A stretch of DNA of 64,000 nucleotides from an uncultured Pelagibacteraceae bacterium. GTDB lineage: Bacteria; Pseudomonadota; Alphaproteobacteria; Pelagibacterales; Pelagibacteraceae. The notes below the pieces were generated by a model. That model was not told the origin of the DNA. It made no database searches and saw nothing but the letters and a program-made list of their open reading frames with translations. Positions 1 to 9,381 of the stretch are shown in pieces. The translations under genes and the position numbers were made by a program. How positions within the stretch are numbered: the stretch's first letter is position 1; every line of letters starts with the position of its first letter. The stretch is from the NCBI GenBank assembly GCA_902580275.1, contig CACHJZ010000002.1:168334-232333 (forward strand), given 5' to 3'.

Positions 1-1243
1 AAACAGGTATAGGACTTAATGCCAAAATAAATAAAAAATCAATTTTTGATAGGAAGAATTATTTCTATGCCGATTTACCTCAGGGATATCAAATATCACA
101 ATACAAAAATCCTATTGTGGGGGAAGGAACAGTCACATTAGATTTACCAAATGGTGAAAAAAAAATTGGAATTGAAAGATTACATCTTGAGCAAGATGCT
201 GGTAAAAGCATTCATGATGTAGATCCAAATAATACATTAGTTGACTTAAACAGATCAGGGGTTGCATTGATGGAAATCGTAAGTAAACCCGATTTAAGAT
301 CATTAGATGAGGTAAATTCATATATAAAAAAACTAAGATCTATAATGAGATATTTAGGTACATGTGATGGCAATATGCAAGAGGGATCATTAAGAGCTGA
401 TGTGAATGTTTCAGTAAGAAAAAAGGGTAGTAAGGAACTTGGAACAAGATGTGAAATAAAGAATGTTAACTCAATCAAATTTATGCAAATGGCCATTGAT
501 TATGAAGCAAATAGACAAGTTGATGTTTTGGAAGAGGGTGGATCTATTGATCAAGAAACCAGATTATTTGATACAAAAAAAAATGAAACTAGATCTATGA
601 GATCTAAAGAAGATGCTCACGACTATAGATACTTTCCAGATCCAGATTTGCTTCCTTTGGAATTAGATGAAAATTTTATTAACGATATTAAAAAAATATT
701 CCAGAATTACCAGATGAAAAAAAGAAAAGATTTATAGAAAAGTTTAAGCTATCACCTTATGAGGCTAATATTTTGGTATCTGATATAGATACATCAAAAT
801 ATTTTGAGGAAGTATCAAAAAATTCTGATGTAAAACTCGCTACAAATTGGATTACAGGTGAATTATTTGCATTATTAAATGAAAAAAATTTAGAAATTAC
901 TGAAAGTCCTATTTCATCTAAAAATTTATCAAAATTAATAAATCTCATCAAAAAGGGTACAATTTCAGGAAAAATCGCAAAAACAATTTTTGAATTAATG
1001 TCTGATGGAGATAAGGATCCAGAAAAAATTGTTGAAGAAAAGGGTCTAAAACAACAAAGCGATCCAAAAGAATTAGAAAAAATTATAGATAAAATAATAT
1101 CTGAAAATCCGAAAAATGTTGAGTTGTATAAATCTGGAAAAGATAAATTATTTGGCTTTTTTGTTGGCCAGGTTATGAAAAGCTCTGGTGGAAAAGCAAA
1201 TCCACAATTAGTTAATGAAATACTAAAAAAAAAATTGAACTAA
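1..1243 (+). pseudogene. gatB: Asp-tRNA(Asn)/Glu-tRNA(Gln) amidotransferase subunit B, 5' truncated by window edge and frameshifted
   Basis: Open frame from base 3 ([42 protein letters not shown]...) continues into ORF 117-737; the C-terminal GatB part is ORF 773-1243 in the -1 frame. The frames join at the A7 run 690-696 (restored reading ...[32 protein letters not shown]). Confidence 0.9.
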
Positions 1244-1244
1244 A

Positions 1245-1901
1245 ATGGGTTCAAATCTTCAGTTAAACAGTCAAATTGAAAATTATATTAATAATTATTC
1301 AATAGATTTACATCCAGTTCAAAAAGAGATCATAAAATATAATGAAAAACTTGGTGAAATTAAAAAAATGCAAATATCAGTTAGCCAATGTCATTTCTTA
1401 CACTTTATTATTAAAATTACTAATCCAAAAAATATTTTGGAAATTGGTACATTTACAGGGTTAAGCACTTTAACTATGGCCTTGGCATCAAATGATGATA
1501 CTTCGATCACGACTTTAGATAAGAACAAGGAAACCTCTAAAATAGCAAGATCATTTTTTGACAAAGCTAATCTTAGTAAAAAAATTAATTTATTAGTAAA
1601 TAATGCTAAGAAAAGTTTAGAAGATTTATTAAATTCAAATAAATATTTTGATATGGTATTTATTGATGCTGATAAAGAGAATTATATAGATTATTTTGAA
1701 AAATCTTTAAAAATTACTAATAAGTCGGGAATTATAATTACAGATAATGTATTATGGTATGGGGATGTAGCCAATGAAGACAAGAATGACAGGCTTACGG
1801 TAAAGATAAGGGAATTCAATTCATATATAAAAAAAAATAATAAAGTTGAGTCTCTAATCCTTCCTATTGGTGACGGTTTGTCTATATGTAGGAAATTATA
1901 A
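1245..1901 (+). CDS. class I SAM-dependent O-methyltransferase (caffeoyl-CoA OMT-like)
   Basis: ILEIGTFTGLSTLTMALA, DMVFIDADKENYIDYFE, GIIITDNVLWYGDV motifs. Confidence 0.88.
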   Translation: MGSNLQLNSQIENYINNYSIDLHPVQKEIIKYNEKLGEIKKMQISVSQCHFLHFIIKITNPKNILEIGTFTGLSTLTMALASNDDTSITTLDKNKETSKIARSFFDKANLSKKINLLVNNAKKSLEDLLNSNKYFDMVFIDADKENYIDYFEKSLKITNKSGIIITDNVLWYGDVANEDKNDRLTVKIREFNSYIKKNNKVESLILPIGDGLSICRKL

Positions 1902-2800
1902 TGTATAAGATATTTGGTTTTTATAAGTTTAAGAAGATTAAAAATATAAAATTATTAAAAAAAAATCTCAAAAATTTCATAGAAGAAGAACAGGTAAGGG
2001 GTACCATTATAATTTCTATTGAAGGGATAAACGGTACAATTAGTTTCAAGCCTACTAAATATAAAAAAGTCAAGAATAAGATTTTAAATTTACTAAATAT
2101 CAGAAAGTTAGATAATGAAAATATATCCTATTATAAGTATCAAGTTTTTAAAAAAGGTAAAATTAAAATTAAAAAAGAAGTTGTTCCAATAGGATTGAAA
2201 TTAAATAAAATTGTTACAAAAAACAAAATAGAACCTAAAGATTGGAATAAGTTTATATTAAAAAAAGAAACTGTTCTTATTGATACTAGAAAAAATTTTG
2301 AATTTAAAGTTGGAACATTTAAAGGATCTATTAATCCAGAATTAAATAATTTTAGAGATTTTCCACGATATTTTAAAACCTTAAAAAAAGATCAAAACAT
2401 AGGTATGTTTTGCACGGGTGGTATAAGATGTGAAAAGGCTAGTGCTTATTTAAAAAAAAAAGGTTTTAAAAATGTTTACCAATTAAAAGGTGGAATAATA
2501 AATTATTTAGATAATGTTAAGAAAAAGGATAGTTTATGGAGTGGGGACTGCTTCGTATTTGATAATCGTGTATCAATTAAACATGGATTGAAGCCTGGAA
2601 ATTTAAAAATATGTCCAGGTTGTAGAAATCCAATCAAACTTTCTGAGAGAAAATCTAAATTTTATGAGCAAGGTGTTAGTTGTCCAAATTGTTATAATAA
2701 CTTAACAAATTCACAAAAACAGAGATTTAGAATGAGACAAAAGCAGATATTAACAGCAAAAAAACATGGAAAAAAATACTTTTTCCAAAGAGAAGCTTGA
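1901..2800 (+). CDS. trhO: rhodanese-domain tRNA uridine hydroxylase (TrhO/YceA family)
   Basis: GINGTIS N-terminal region, rhodanese loop MFCTGGIRCEKASAYLKKKGF, C-terminal CPGCRNP...CPNC. Confidence 0.87.
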   Translation: MYKIFGFYKFKKIKNIKLLKKNLKNFIEEEQVRGTIIISIEGINGTISFKPTKYKKVKNKILNLLNIRKLDNENISYYKYQVFKKGKIKIKKEVVPIGLKLNKIVTKNKIEPKDWNKFILKKETVLIDTRKNFEFKVGTFKGSINPELNNFRDFPRYFKTLKKDQNIGMFCTGGIRCEKASAYLKKKGFKNVYQLKGGIINYLDNVKKKDSLWSGDCFVFDNRVSIKHGLKPGNLKICPGCRNPIKLSERKSKFYEQGVSCPNCYNNLTNSQKQRFRMRQKQILTAKKHGKKYFFQREA

Positions 2801-4163
2801 AATGAATTTACTAAAGGACAACATTCCTCATTTAGTTCGTAAATTAGCACTACCTGCTATGGTGGGGATGTTATTTCAAACCTTGTATAATATTGTTGAT
2901 ACTTTTTATGCTGGAAAAATATCACCCGAGGCATTAGCGGCATTAAGTAAATCATTTCCAATATACTTTATTATTGTAGCAACCTCTATAGGAGTTACTG
3001 TAGCAGGAACCTCCTTGATAGGAAATAGTATTGGTGAAAAGAATAAAGAAAATATATTAAATTATTTCACTCACATCATTTATTTTGGAGTCTTGATATC
3101 AGTTGTAATTACACTAATAGGTTTAAATTTTTCCGATAAAATTTTTTCTTTAATGGTAACAACTAAAGAAGTTACTGAACTAGGTCTTGAATATACAGAT
3201 ATAATTTTTTCGGGATCAATATTATTTATTTTAGTTGTAGCTTTAAATTCATTGTTACACGCTGAAGGAGATACAAAAACCTACAGAAATGTGTTAATTT
3301 TATCATTCTTTATAAATTTAATATTGAATCCAATTTTAATATTTGGTCTATTGTTTTTTCCAGCTTTAGGAGTTAAAGGAATTGCGATATCTACTATATT
3401 TTCTCAGTCAGTAGCTTTTTTTATAATTTTATTTAAAATTTTAAAAAATCCTAGAATTAAAGAAATTACTAATAAATTTCTTATTCCAAAATTATTTTAT
3501 TTTATTAATATTTTCTTTACATCAATGCCCATTGTAGTTTCAATATTTGCATACTCTATAACAGCAGCAATTGTTCTTGCTTATATTGGTCAATCTGGTG
3601 AATATGCAGTAGCCGGTTACGGGGCAGGTACAAGAATTGAGCAAGTAGTATTACTTCCGATATTAGGTATTAATACAGCAATTATTTCTATCATTTCTCA
3701 AAATTTTGGTGCTAAAAATTTCGATAGAGTTAAAGAAACATATTTTACTTCTATAAAATATTCATTTCTTATTATGATTGTATCTGGAATATTTTTGTAC
3801 ATATTGTCAGATCTTATAATAAGTTTTTTTTCTAGTGATCCAGTTGTTATCGATTTTGGTTCTAAATACTTAAAAATTTGTGCATTTATTTTGCCTGCAT
3901 ACCCAATATTTTTTCTCTCAAACGGTTTATTTATGGCAATAAAGAAATCGGAAAATGCAATGATTTCAAATTTATTTAGAAATGGCTTTAATCCAATAAT
4001 GGTATTTCTTTTTGCAAGATATATAAATGCAAGTTTTGAAACCTTTTTTTGGCTCTGGGCAGGAGTAAATTGGATTTTTTCAGGAATTTATTTTAGTATT
4101 TTAATATTATATTTAAAATTTAGATTAGAGAAAACGAGCGCTGTCGTTAATCCACAGCCATAA
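2766..4163 (+). CDS. MATE family efflux transporter
   Basis: 465 aa polytopic protein, LALPAMVGMLFQTLYNIVDTFYAGKISPEALAALS; the true start may be ATG 2802. Confidence 0.88.
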   Translation: MEKNTFSKEKLEMNLLKDNIPHLVRKLALPAMVGMLFQTLYNIVDTFYAGKISPEALAALSKSFPIYFIIVATSIGVTVAGTSLIGNSIGEKNKENILNYFTHIIYFGVLISVVITLIGLNFSDKIFSLMVTTKEVTELGLEYTDIIFSGSILFILVVALNSLLHAEGDTKTYRNVLILSFFINLILNPILIFGLLFFPALGVKGIAISTIFSQSVAFFIILFKILKNPRIKEITNKFLIPKLFYFINIFFTSMPIVVSIFAYSITAAIVLAYIGQSGEYAVAGYGAGTRIEQVVLLPILGINTAIISIISQNFGAKNFDRVKETYFTSIKYSFLIMIVSGIFLYILSDLIISFFSSDPVVIDFGSKYLKICAFILPAYPIFFLSNGLFMAIKKSENAMISNLFRNGFNPIMVFLFARYINASFETFFWLWAGVNWIFSGIYFSILILYLKFRLEKTSAVVNPQP

Positions 4164-4685
4164 ATCTTCAGAAAAAGACCTTCTCACAAATAAATTTAAA
4201 TTATTATCGTCTATGTTATGTAAAATAACATCAGTATGATTTAACAAAGTTTGAGCTACAGAACCTTTTTTCATTTTAAAGTTTTTAAAATCATATGGTG
4301 AAGATTTCGATAATAAATCATAAATTTTAGAACCTTTAAGATTGATCATTACCCAATGATCTGTAACATTAGTGACTGAACCTTGGTTTGTATTAGAAAT
4401 ATTGTTAAACAAATTTTCTTCCAATAGATTTTGTTGTTCATATGAGATTTTGTTATTTGAATAAATTAACCACTCATCAGGGCTCAACCACAAAATAGAA
4501 TAATCCTCATTACTTGATGAGGTATTTGCTTCTATAGGTGGTATTATTGAAAGAAGTTTGCCTATTTTAGTTGAAAATTCTCTTTTGTTACTTCTTAGGT
4601 TAATTTTTAAAATAGGTTCTACCTCAGATAAAGTTAGATCTCCATATGATTTACTATCTTGTACTGTAGTTTCAAAATTAAGCAT
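4125..4685 (-). CDS. soxG: sarcosine oxidase subunit gamma
   Basis: Position directly after soxA in a soxBDAG operon; WLSPDEWLIYS and DVILHNIDDNNLNLFVRRSFSEDLWLWI. Confidence 0.85.
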   Translation of the reverse strand: MLNFETTVQDSKSYGDLTLSEVEPILKINLRSNKREFSTKIGKLLSIIPPIEANTSSSNEDYSILWLSPDEWLIYSNNKISYEQQNLLEENLFNNISNTNQGSVTNVTDHWVMINLKGSKIYDLLSKSSPYDFKNFKMKKGSVAQTLLNHTDVILHNIDDNNLNLFVRRSFSEDLWLWINDSARFL

Positions 4686-7600
4686 TTAATCTTTTATTTT
4701 CCTTATCAAAAAAAACTGTGTCAGTAACAGTTACGTTAATGTTTTTATTTTCCATTGGTACAAAAAATTTTTTACCTTTTAGTTTTTTTCCACTCTTCAT
4801 TACTGCTAAAGCAATTGATTTATTTAAATTTGGGCTAAAATAACTTGATGTTACATGCCCTAACATCTCGACAGGCTTTTGATTTAACTTTTCAACAATT
4901 TGTGCACCTTCCTCTAAAATCTCCTTAGGATCATCAGTTAAAAGACCTACTAATTGTTTTCTATCATCTCTTATTGTATCGCTTCTATAAAGCGATCTTT
5001 TACCAATAAAATCAAATTTTTTCTTACCAATAATCCAATCCATTTGTAAATCTGATGGTGTCATTGTTCCATCCGTATCTTGACCAGTAATTATAAATCC
5101 TTTTTCCGCTCTTAATAGGTGCATAGTTTCAGTACCGTAAGGAGTTATATTATAATTTTTGCCAGCATCCATACACAATTCCCAAACATGTTTAGCGTAA
5201 TTTGATTGAATATTAATTTCATAGCTATGTTCACCTGTGAAACTAATTCGCATTACCCTACATTTAATTCCATTTATTATAGAATTTTTGAAAGACATAT
5301 GAGGAAATTTTTCATCTGATAGATCCAGATCCGGTATGACTTTACTCAATATTTTTTTCGAGTTAGGTCCACAGATACTTATTGTTGAAAAATGATCAGT
5401 AACTGTTGTTAAATAAACATCTAGTTCAGGCCACTCTGTTTGAAGATAATCCTCTAGTTTAGTAAGTACATTTGCTGCACCACCAGTTGTAGTCGTCATT
5501 ATATAGTGATTTTCACCTAATCTTGTAGTTACTCCGTCATCATAAACCATTCCATCCTCATTTAACATTAGACCATATCTACATTTGCCTATTGCTAACT
5601 TTGACCAAGCATTTGTATATACACGATTTAAAAATTCTGATGCATCAGTCCCTTGAATATCAATTTTTCCAAGCGTAGAAGCATCTAGTATACCAACACT
5701 TTCTCTAGCAGCTTTGCTCTCTCTTTGAACTGCTTCAAACATTGTCTCACCATTTTTTGGATAATACCAGGCTCTTTTCCATTGACCTACATTTTCAAAT
5801 TTAGCTTTGTTTTGAACATGCCAATTATGCATTGCAGTTTTTCTTGTATGATCAAAAAATTCTCCAACATTTCTTCCAACAATTGCACCGAAGGTAAGAG
5901 GAGTGTAGGGAGGTCTAAAAGTTGTTGTACCTAGCTCACCCATATTTGTTCCAGTTATTTCAGCAATAATACCTAGAGCATGCATATTAGATAATTTTCC
6001 TTGATCAGTCCCCATTCCAGTTGTTGTATATCTTTTTACATGTTCAATAGATTTAAATCCTTCACGCAATGCAAGTTTTACATCTTTTGCTGTAGAGTCG
6101 TTTTGAAAATCTAAAAAGGGTTTTGTTTTTCCGATCGGTTTATCTGAAGGTAGCAACCAAATATTTCTCTTCATTTCCTCTTTTGATGACTCAACTTTTA
6201 GATTATCAAAGGATGAATTTTCTATACCTAAAAATGTTTTAACATCTTTATTAGAGTTTAAAATTATATCTTTAATATCAAAATCTCCATTACATGATCC
6301 TATACTTATTTGATCCGATGGGGTTTTATTCTTGTCTGGTAAAAAAACATTATCATCTGATCTAAATTTTAATTTCCCACCAGATTGTGTGAATAAATGA
6401 ACCATTGGTGTCCAACCGCCTGAAATCCCCAAACAATCTGTTTTTAATTTAATTTTTTTTCCTATTACATCAGACCCATCATCTGATAGCTGCATAATTT
6501 CTATAAAACTAATTCTTCTATAACCTTCAGTATTTACAATTGTATGTTTCCAATAAATTTTTATATTATGTTTCTCTACTTCTTTAACAATTTTTGATGA
6601 TGATTTATCTCTAATATCAATAATAGATACAATATTTACTCCACTTTTCTTCAATGAAATTGCTGTTTCATAAGCGCTATCATTATTAGTAAATAATGTG
6701 ATTTCTTTTCCTGCTTTTACACCATAAAAATCGATAAATTTCTTAATTGCAGATGAAAGCATAATACCAGGTCTGTCGTTATTATTAAAAATTAATGGCC
6801 TTTCTATAGAACCTGTTGCAATTATAACTTTTTTAGCTCTTATTTTCCAAAGTCTTTGTCTTATTTTACCCTTTCTTTCATCTGGGCTTAAATGATCAGT
6901 TAAATTTTCCTTAGCCAATAAATAATTATATCCATGATAAGCCGCTAAACTTGTTCTTGTTTTAATAGTTAAATTTTTAATATTTTTAATGTTCTTAATT
7001 TCTTTTTCTAACCAATAATTTGTATGAGTGCCGTCAATTTGAAAACAATCATTATTTTGATAAATTGTTGCACCTCCCAAAATATTTTTATCATCAAGTA
7101 GCAATGTCTCATTATTATTTTCAGCTGATAATTTTGCAGCCATTATGCCTGAAATACCTCCACCAACAACTAAGACATCACAGTGATAATACTTATGATC
7201 GTATATATCTGGATCAGGTTTTGTTGGTGATTTACCCAGTCCTGCAGAATGACGAATAAAGAATTCGTATTTTTCCCAAAAACTAGCAGGCCACATAAAA
7301 GTTTTATAATAAAATCCAGCAGGAAGAAGAGGGGACAAAAGATTGTTTATACCACCAATATCAAATTTTACATTAGGCCAACAATTTTGACTGAATGCTT
7401 CTAAACCCTCGTAAAGTTCTATTTCAGTAGCTCTAACGTTTGGGTCTGTAAGTGACGGATCGTTTCCAATTTGAACAATTGCATTTGGCTCTTCAGATCC
7501 ACATGTCATTATACCTCTTGGTCTATGATATTTGAAACTTCTACCTACCAAATGTATATTATTTGCTAATAATGCAGAGGCTAAGGTATCTCCTTTGTAA

Positions 7601-7689
7601 CCATATAATTTTTCACCATTAAATTTAAAAGATAATCTAGTTGTCTGATCAATGAATTTGTTATTATTTATTCTTAACTCTTGGGGCAT
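4678..7689 (-). CDS. soxA: sarcosine oxidase subunit alpha
   Basis: 1003 aa; N-terminal GRSFKYHRPRGIMTCGSEEPNA, FAD-binding DVLVVGGGISGIMAAKLSAENN, C-terminal GcvT-like domain. Confidence 0.95.
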   Translation of the reverse strand: MPQELRINNNKFIDQTTRLSFKFNGEKLYGYKGDTLASALLANNIHLVGRSFKYHRPRGIMTCGSEEPNAIVQIGNDPSLTDPNVRATEIELYEGLEAFSQNCWPNVKFDIGGINNLLSPLLPAGFYYKTFMWPASFWEKYEFFIRHSAGLGKSPTKPDPDIYDHKYYHCDVLVVGGGISGIMAAKLSAENNNETLLLDDKNILGGATIYQNNDCFQIDGTHTNYWLEKEIKNIKNIKNLTIKTRTSLAAYHGYNYLLAKENLTDHLSPDERKGKIRQRLWKIRAKKVIIATGSIERPLIFNNNDRPGIMLSSAIKKFIDFYGVKAGKEITLFTNNDSAYETAISLKKSGVNIVSIIDIRDKSSSKIVKEVEKHNIKIYWKHTIVNTEGYRRISFIEIMQLSDDGSDVIGKKIKLKTDCLGISGGWTPMVHLFTQSGGKLKFRSDDNVFLPDKNKTPSDQISIGSCNGDFDIKDIILNSNKDVKTFLGIENSSFDNLKVESSKEEMKRNIWLLPSDKPIGKTKPFLDFQNDSTAKDVKLALREGFKSIEHVKRYTTTGMGTDQGKLSNMHALGIIAEITGTNMGELGTTTFRPPYTPLTFGAIVGRNVGEFFDHTRKTAMHNWHVQNKAKFENVGQWKRAWYYPKNGETMFEAVQRESKAARESVGILDASTLGKIDIQGTDASEFLNRVYTNAWSKLAIGKCRYGLMLNEDGMVYDDGVTTRLGENHYIMTTTTGGAANVLTKLEDYLQTEWPELDVYLTTVTDHFSTISICGPNSKKILSKVIPDLDLSDEKFPHMSFKNSIINGIKCRVMRISFTGEHSYEINIQSNYAKHVWELCMDAGKNYNITPYGTETMHLLRAEKGFIITGQDTDGTMTPSDLQMDWIIGKKKFDFIGKRSLYRSDTIRDDRKQLVGLLTDDPKEILEEGAQIVEKLNQKPVEMLGHVTSSYFSPNLNKSIALAVMKSGKKLKGKKFFVPMENKNINVTVTDTVFFDKENKRLNA

Positions 7690-7967
7690 TATTTATTTAC
7701 CGGAGGTTTTTCACCCATTTTATAAACTGCATGAATTTTATCATTAGAAGTGTCTCTAACAACGTTAAACCACTTTCTACAGCCATGACTGTGGTTCCAT
7801 CTTTCAAATTGAATTCCTTTTATATTTTTTCTCATGAATAAAAACTCGGCCCACTCATCGTCACTTAGTTCAGTTGGCTGTTTTGGTCTTACAATATGTG
7901 CTTCACCACCTGATGAAAATTCTGTTTGATCTCTTTCTCCACAATAAGGGCAATTAATTATAAACAT
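7689..7967 (-). CDS. soxD: sarcosine oxidase subunit delta
   Basis: CPYCGERDQTEFSSGGEAHIVRP...HSHGCRKWFNVVRDT. Confidence 0.93.
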   Translation of the reverse strand: MFIINCPYCGERDQTEFSSGGEAHIVRPKQPTELSDDEWAEFLFMRKNIKGIQFERWNHSHGCRKWFNVVRDTSNDKIHAVYKMGEKPPVNK

Positions 7968-7969
7968 CT

Positions 7970-9223
7970 TTAGTGTGCAACTGCTGCTGCCCCATGTTCG
8001 TCTACAAGATCGCCACTTACAAATCTATTTATGTTAAATGCTGCATTTAGTTTATGGGGTTCATCATTTGCGATAGTATGAGCAAAAAGATCACCAGAGC
8101 CTGGTGTTGCTTTAAAACCACCGGTACCCCAGCCACAATTGAAATAAAGACCTTTGACTTGTGTTTTACTTATTATTGGACTTGCATCAGGACAAATGTC
8201 AACTATACCTCCCCATTGCCTTAGCATTTTCATTCTACTAAAAATTGGATACAGTTCTAATATTGCTCTTAAAGTCTCCTCCACAATATTATGACTTCCT
8301 TTCTGAGTATAAGATACATATGAGTCTGTTCCAGCACCTATAACTAATTCACCTTTATCAGACTGACTAACATAAGCATGAACTGCATTTGACATCACAA
8401 CTGTATCAATAATTGGTTTAACTGGCTCAGATACTAAGGCTTGAAGCGGTTTACTTTCAAGTGGTAATTTTAAACCAGCCATATTTGCTATTACACTTGA
8501 ATGACCTGCAGCAACTACTCCAATTTTTTTAGATTTGATGTACCCTTTGGATGTTTCTATACCAATGATTTGATCACCATCTCTTTTAATTCCTTTAACT
8601 TCACAATTCTGAATTATATCCACACCAAGTTGATCCGCTCCTCTAGCGTATCCCCAAGCAACTGCATCATGACGTGCTGTGCCAGCTCTTTTTTGTAATG
8701 TACCACCTAAAACTGGATACCTAATATCAGGAGAGGTATTTATAATTGGACAGAATTTTTTTACTTCATCAGTATTTAACCAAACAGCATCTATACCATT
8801 TAATCTATTTGCATGAGTTCTTCTTTTAAGATCACGAACATCTTGGAGGTTATGTGCTAAATTCATAACGCCCCTTTGACTGAACATGATGTTATAATTT
8901 AGTTCTTGAGATAAACCCTCCCAAATTTTAAGTGCGTGGTCGTATAATCCCGCACTAGCATCCCATAAATAATTTGATCTTATAATAGTTGTATTTCTTC
9001 CCGTGTTTCCACCACCAATCCAACCTTTTTCAACAACAGCTATATTTGTCATTTTATGTTTTTTTGCCAAATAATATGCTGTTGCTAATCCATGTCCTCC
9101 ACCACCTACGATTATCGCATCATATTCTTTTTTTGGTTCAGGATCACGCCATGCTCTTTGCCAATTTTCGTGGTTGCTAAAAGCATTTTTAATTAGCGAA
9201 AATATAGAATATTTGTTTTTCAT
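7970..9223 (-). CDS. soxB: sarcosine oxidase subunit beta (FAD-dependent)
   Basis: [47 protein letters not shown]; operon with soxDAG. Confidence 0.95.
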   Translation of the reverse strand: MKNKYSIFSLIKNAFSNHENWQRAWRDPEPKKEYDAIIVGGGGHGLATAYYLAKKHKMTNIAVVEKGWIGGGNTGRNTTIIRSNYLWDASAGLYDHALKIWEGLSQELNYNIMFSQRGVMNLAHNLQDVRDLKRRTHANRLNGIDAVWLNTDEVKKFCPIINTSPDIRYPVLGGTLQKRAGTARHDAVAWGYARGADQLGVDIIQNCEVKGIKRDGDQIIGIETSKGYIKSKKIGVVAAGHSSVIANMAGLKLPLESKPLQALVSEPVKPIIDTVVMSNAVHAYVSQSDKGELVIGAGTDSYVSYTQKGSHNIVEETLRAILELYPIFSRMKMLRQWGGIVDICPDASPIISKTQVKGLYFNCGWGTGGFKATPGSGDLFAHTIANDEPHKLNAAFNINRFVSGDLVDEHGAAAVAH

Positions 9224-9286
9224 TTTTGATGAAATTACTTGATTAATATTGAATATTCAATGATTTCAAGTTACACAGGGTAATAC

Positions 9287-9381
9287 GGAAGGATGGGTGA
9301 GCTGGTTTAAACCAGCGGTTTGCTAAACCGCCGTACGCTTGAAAAGGTGTACCGAGGGTTCGAATCCCTCTCCTTCCGCCA
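9287..9381 (+). tRNA. tRNA-Ser (anticodon GCT), with encoded CCA
   Basis: GGAAGGA acceptor pairs with TCCTTCC; anticodon stem-loop GCGGT-TTGCTAA-ACCGC; long variable arm; GGTTCGAATCC T-loop. Confidence 0.95.

Noticed and set aside
212-496. 94-aa minus-strand ORF inside gatB
   Set aside because: Antisense of a conserved gene, no domain signal; treated as a chance ORF of AT-rich coding DNA.
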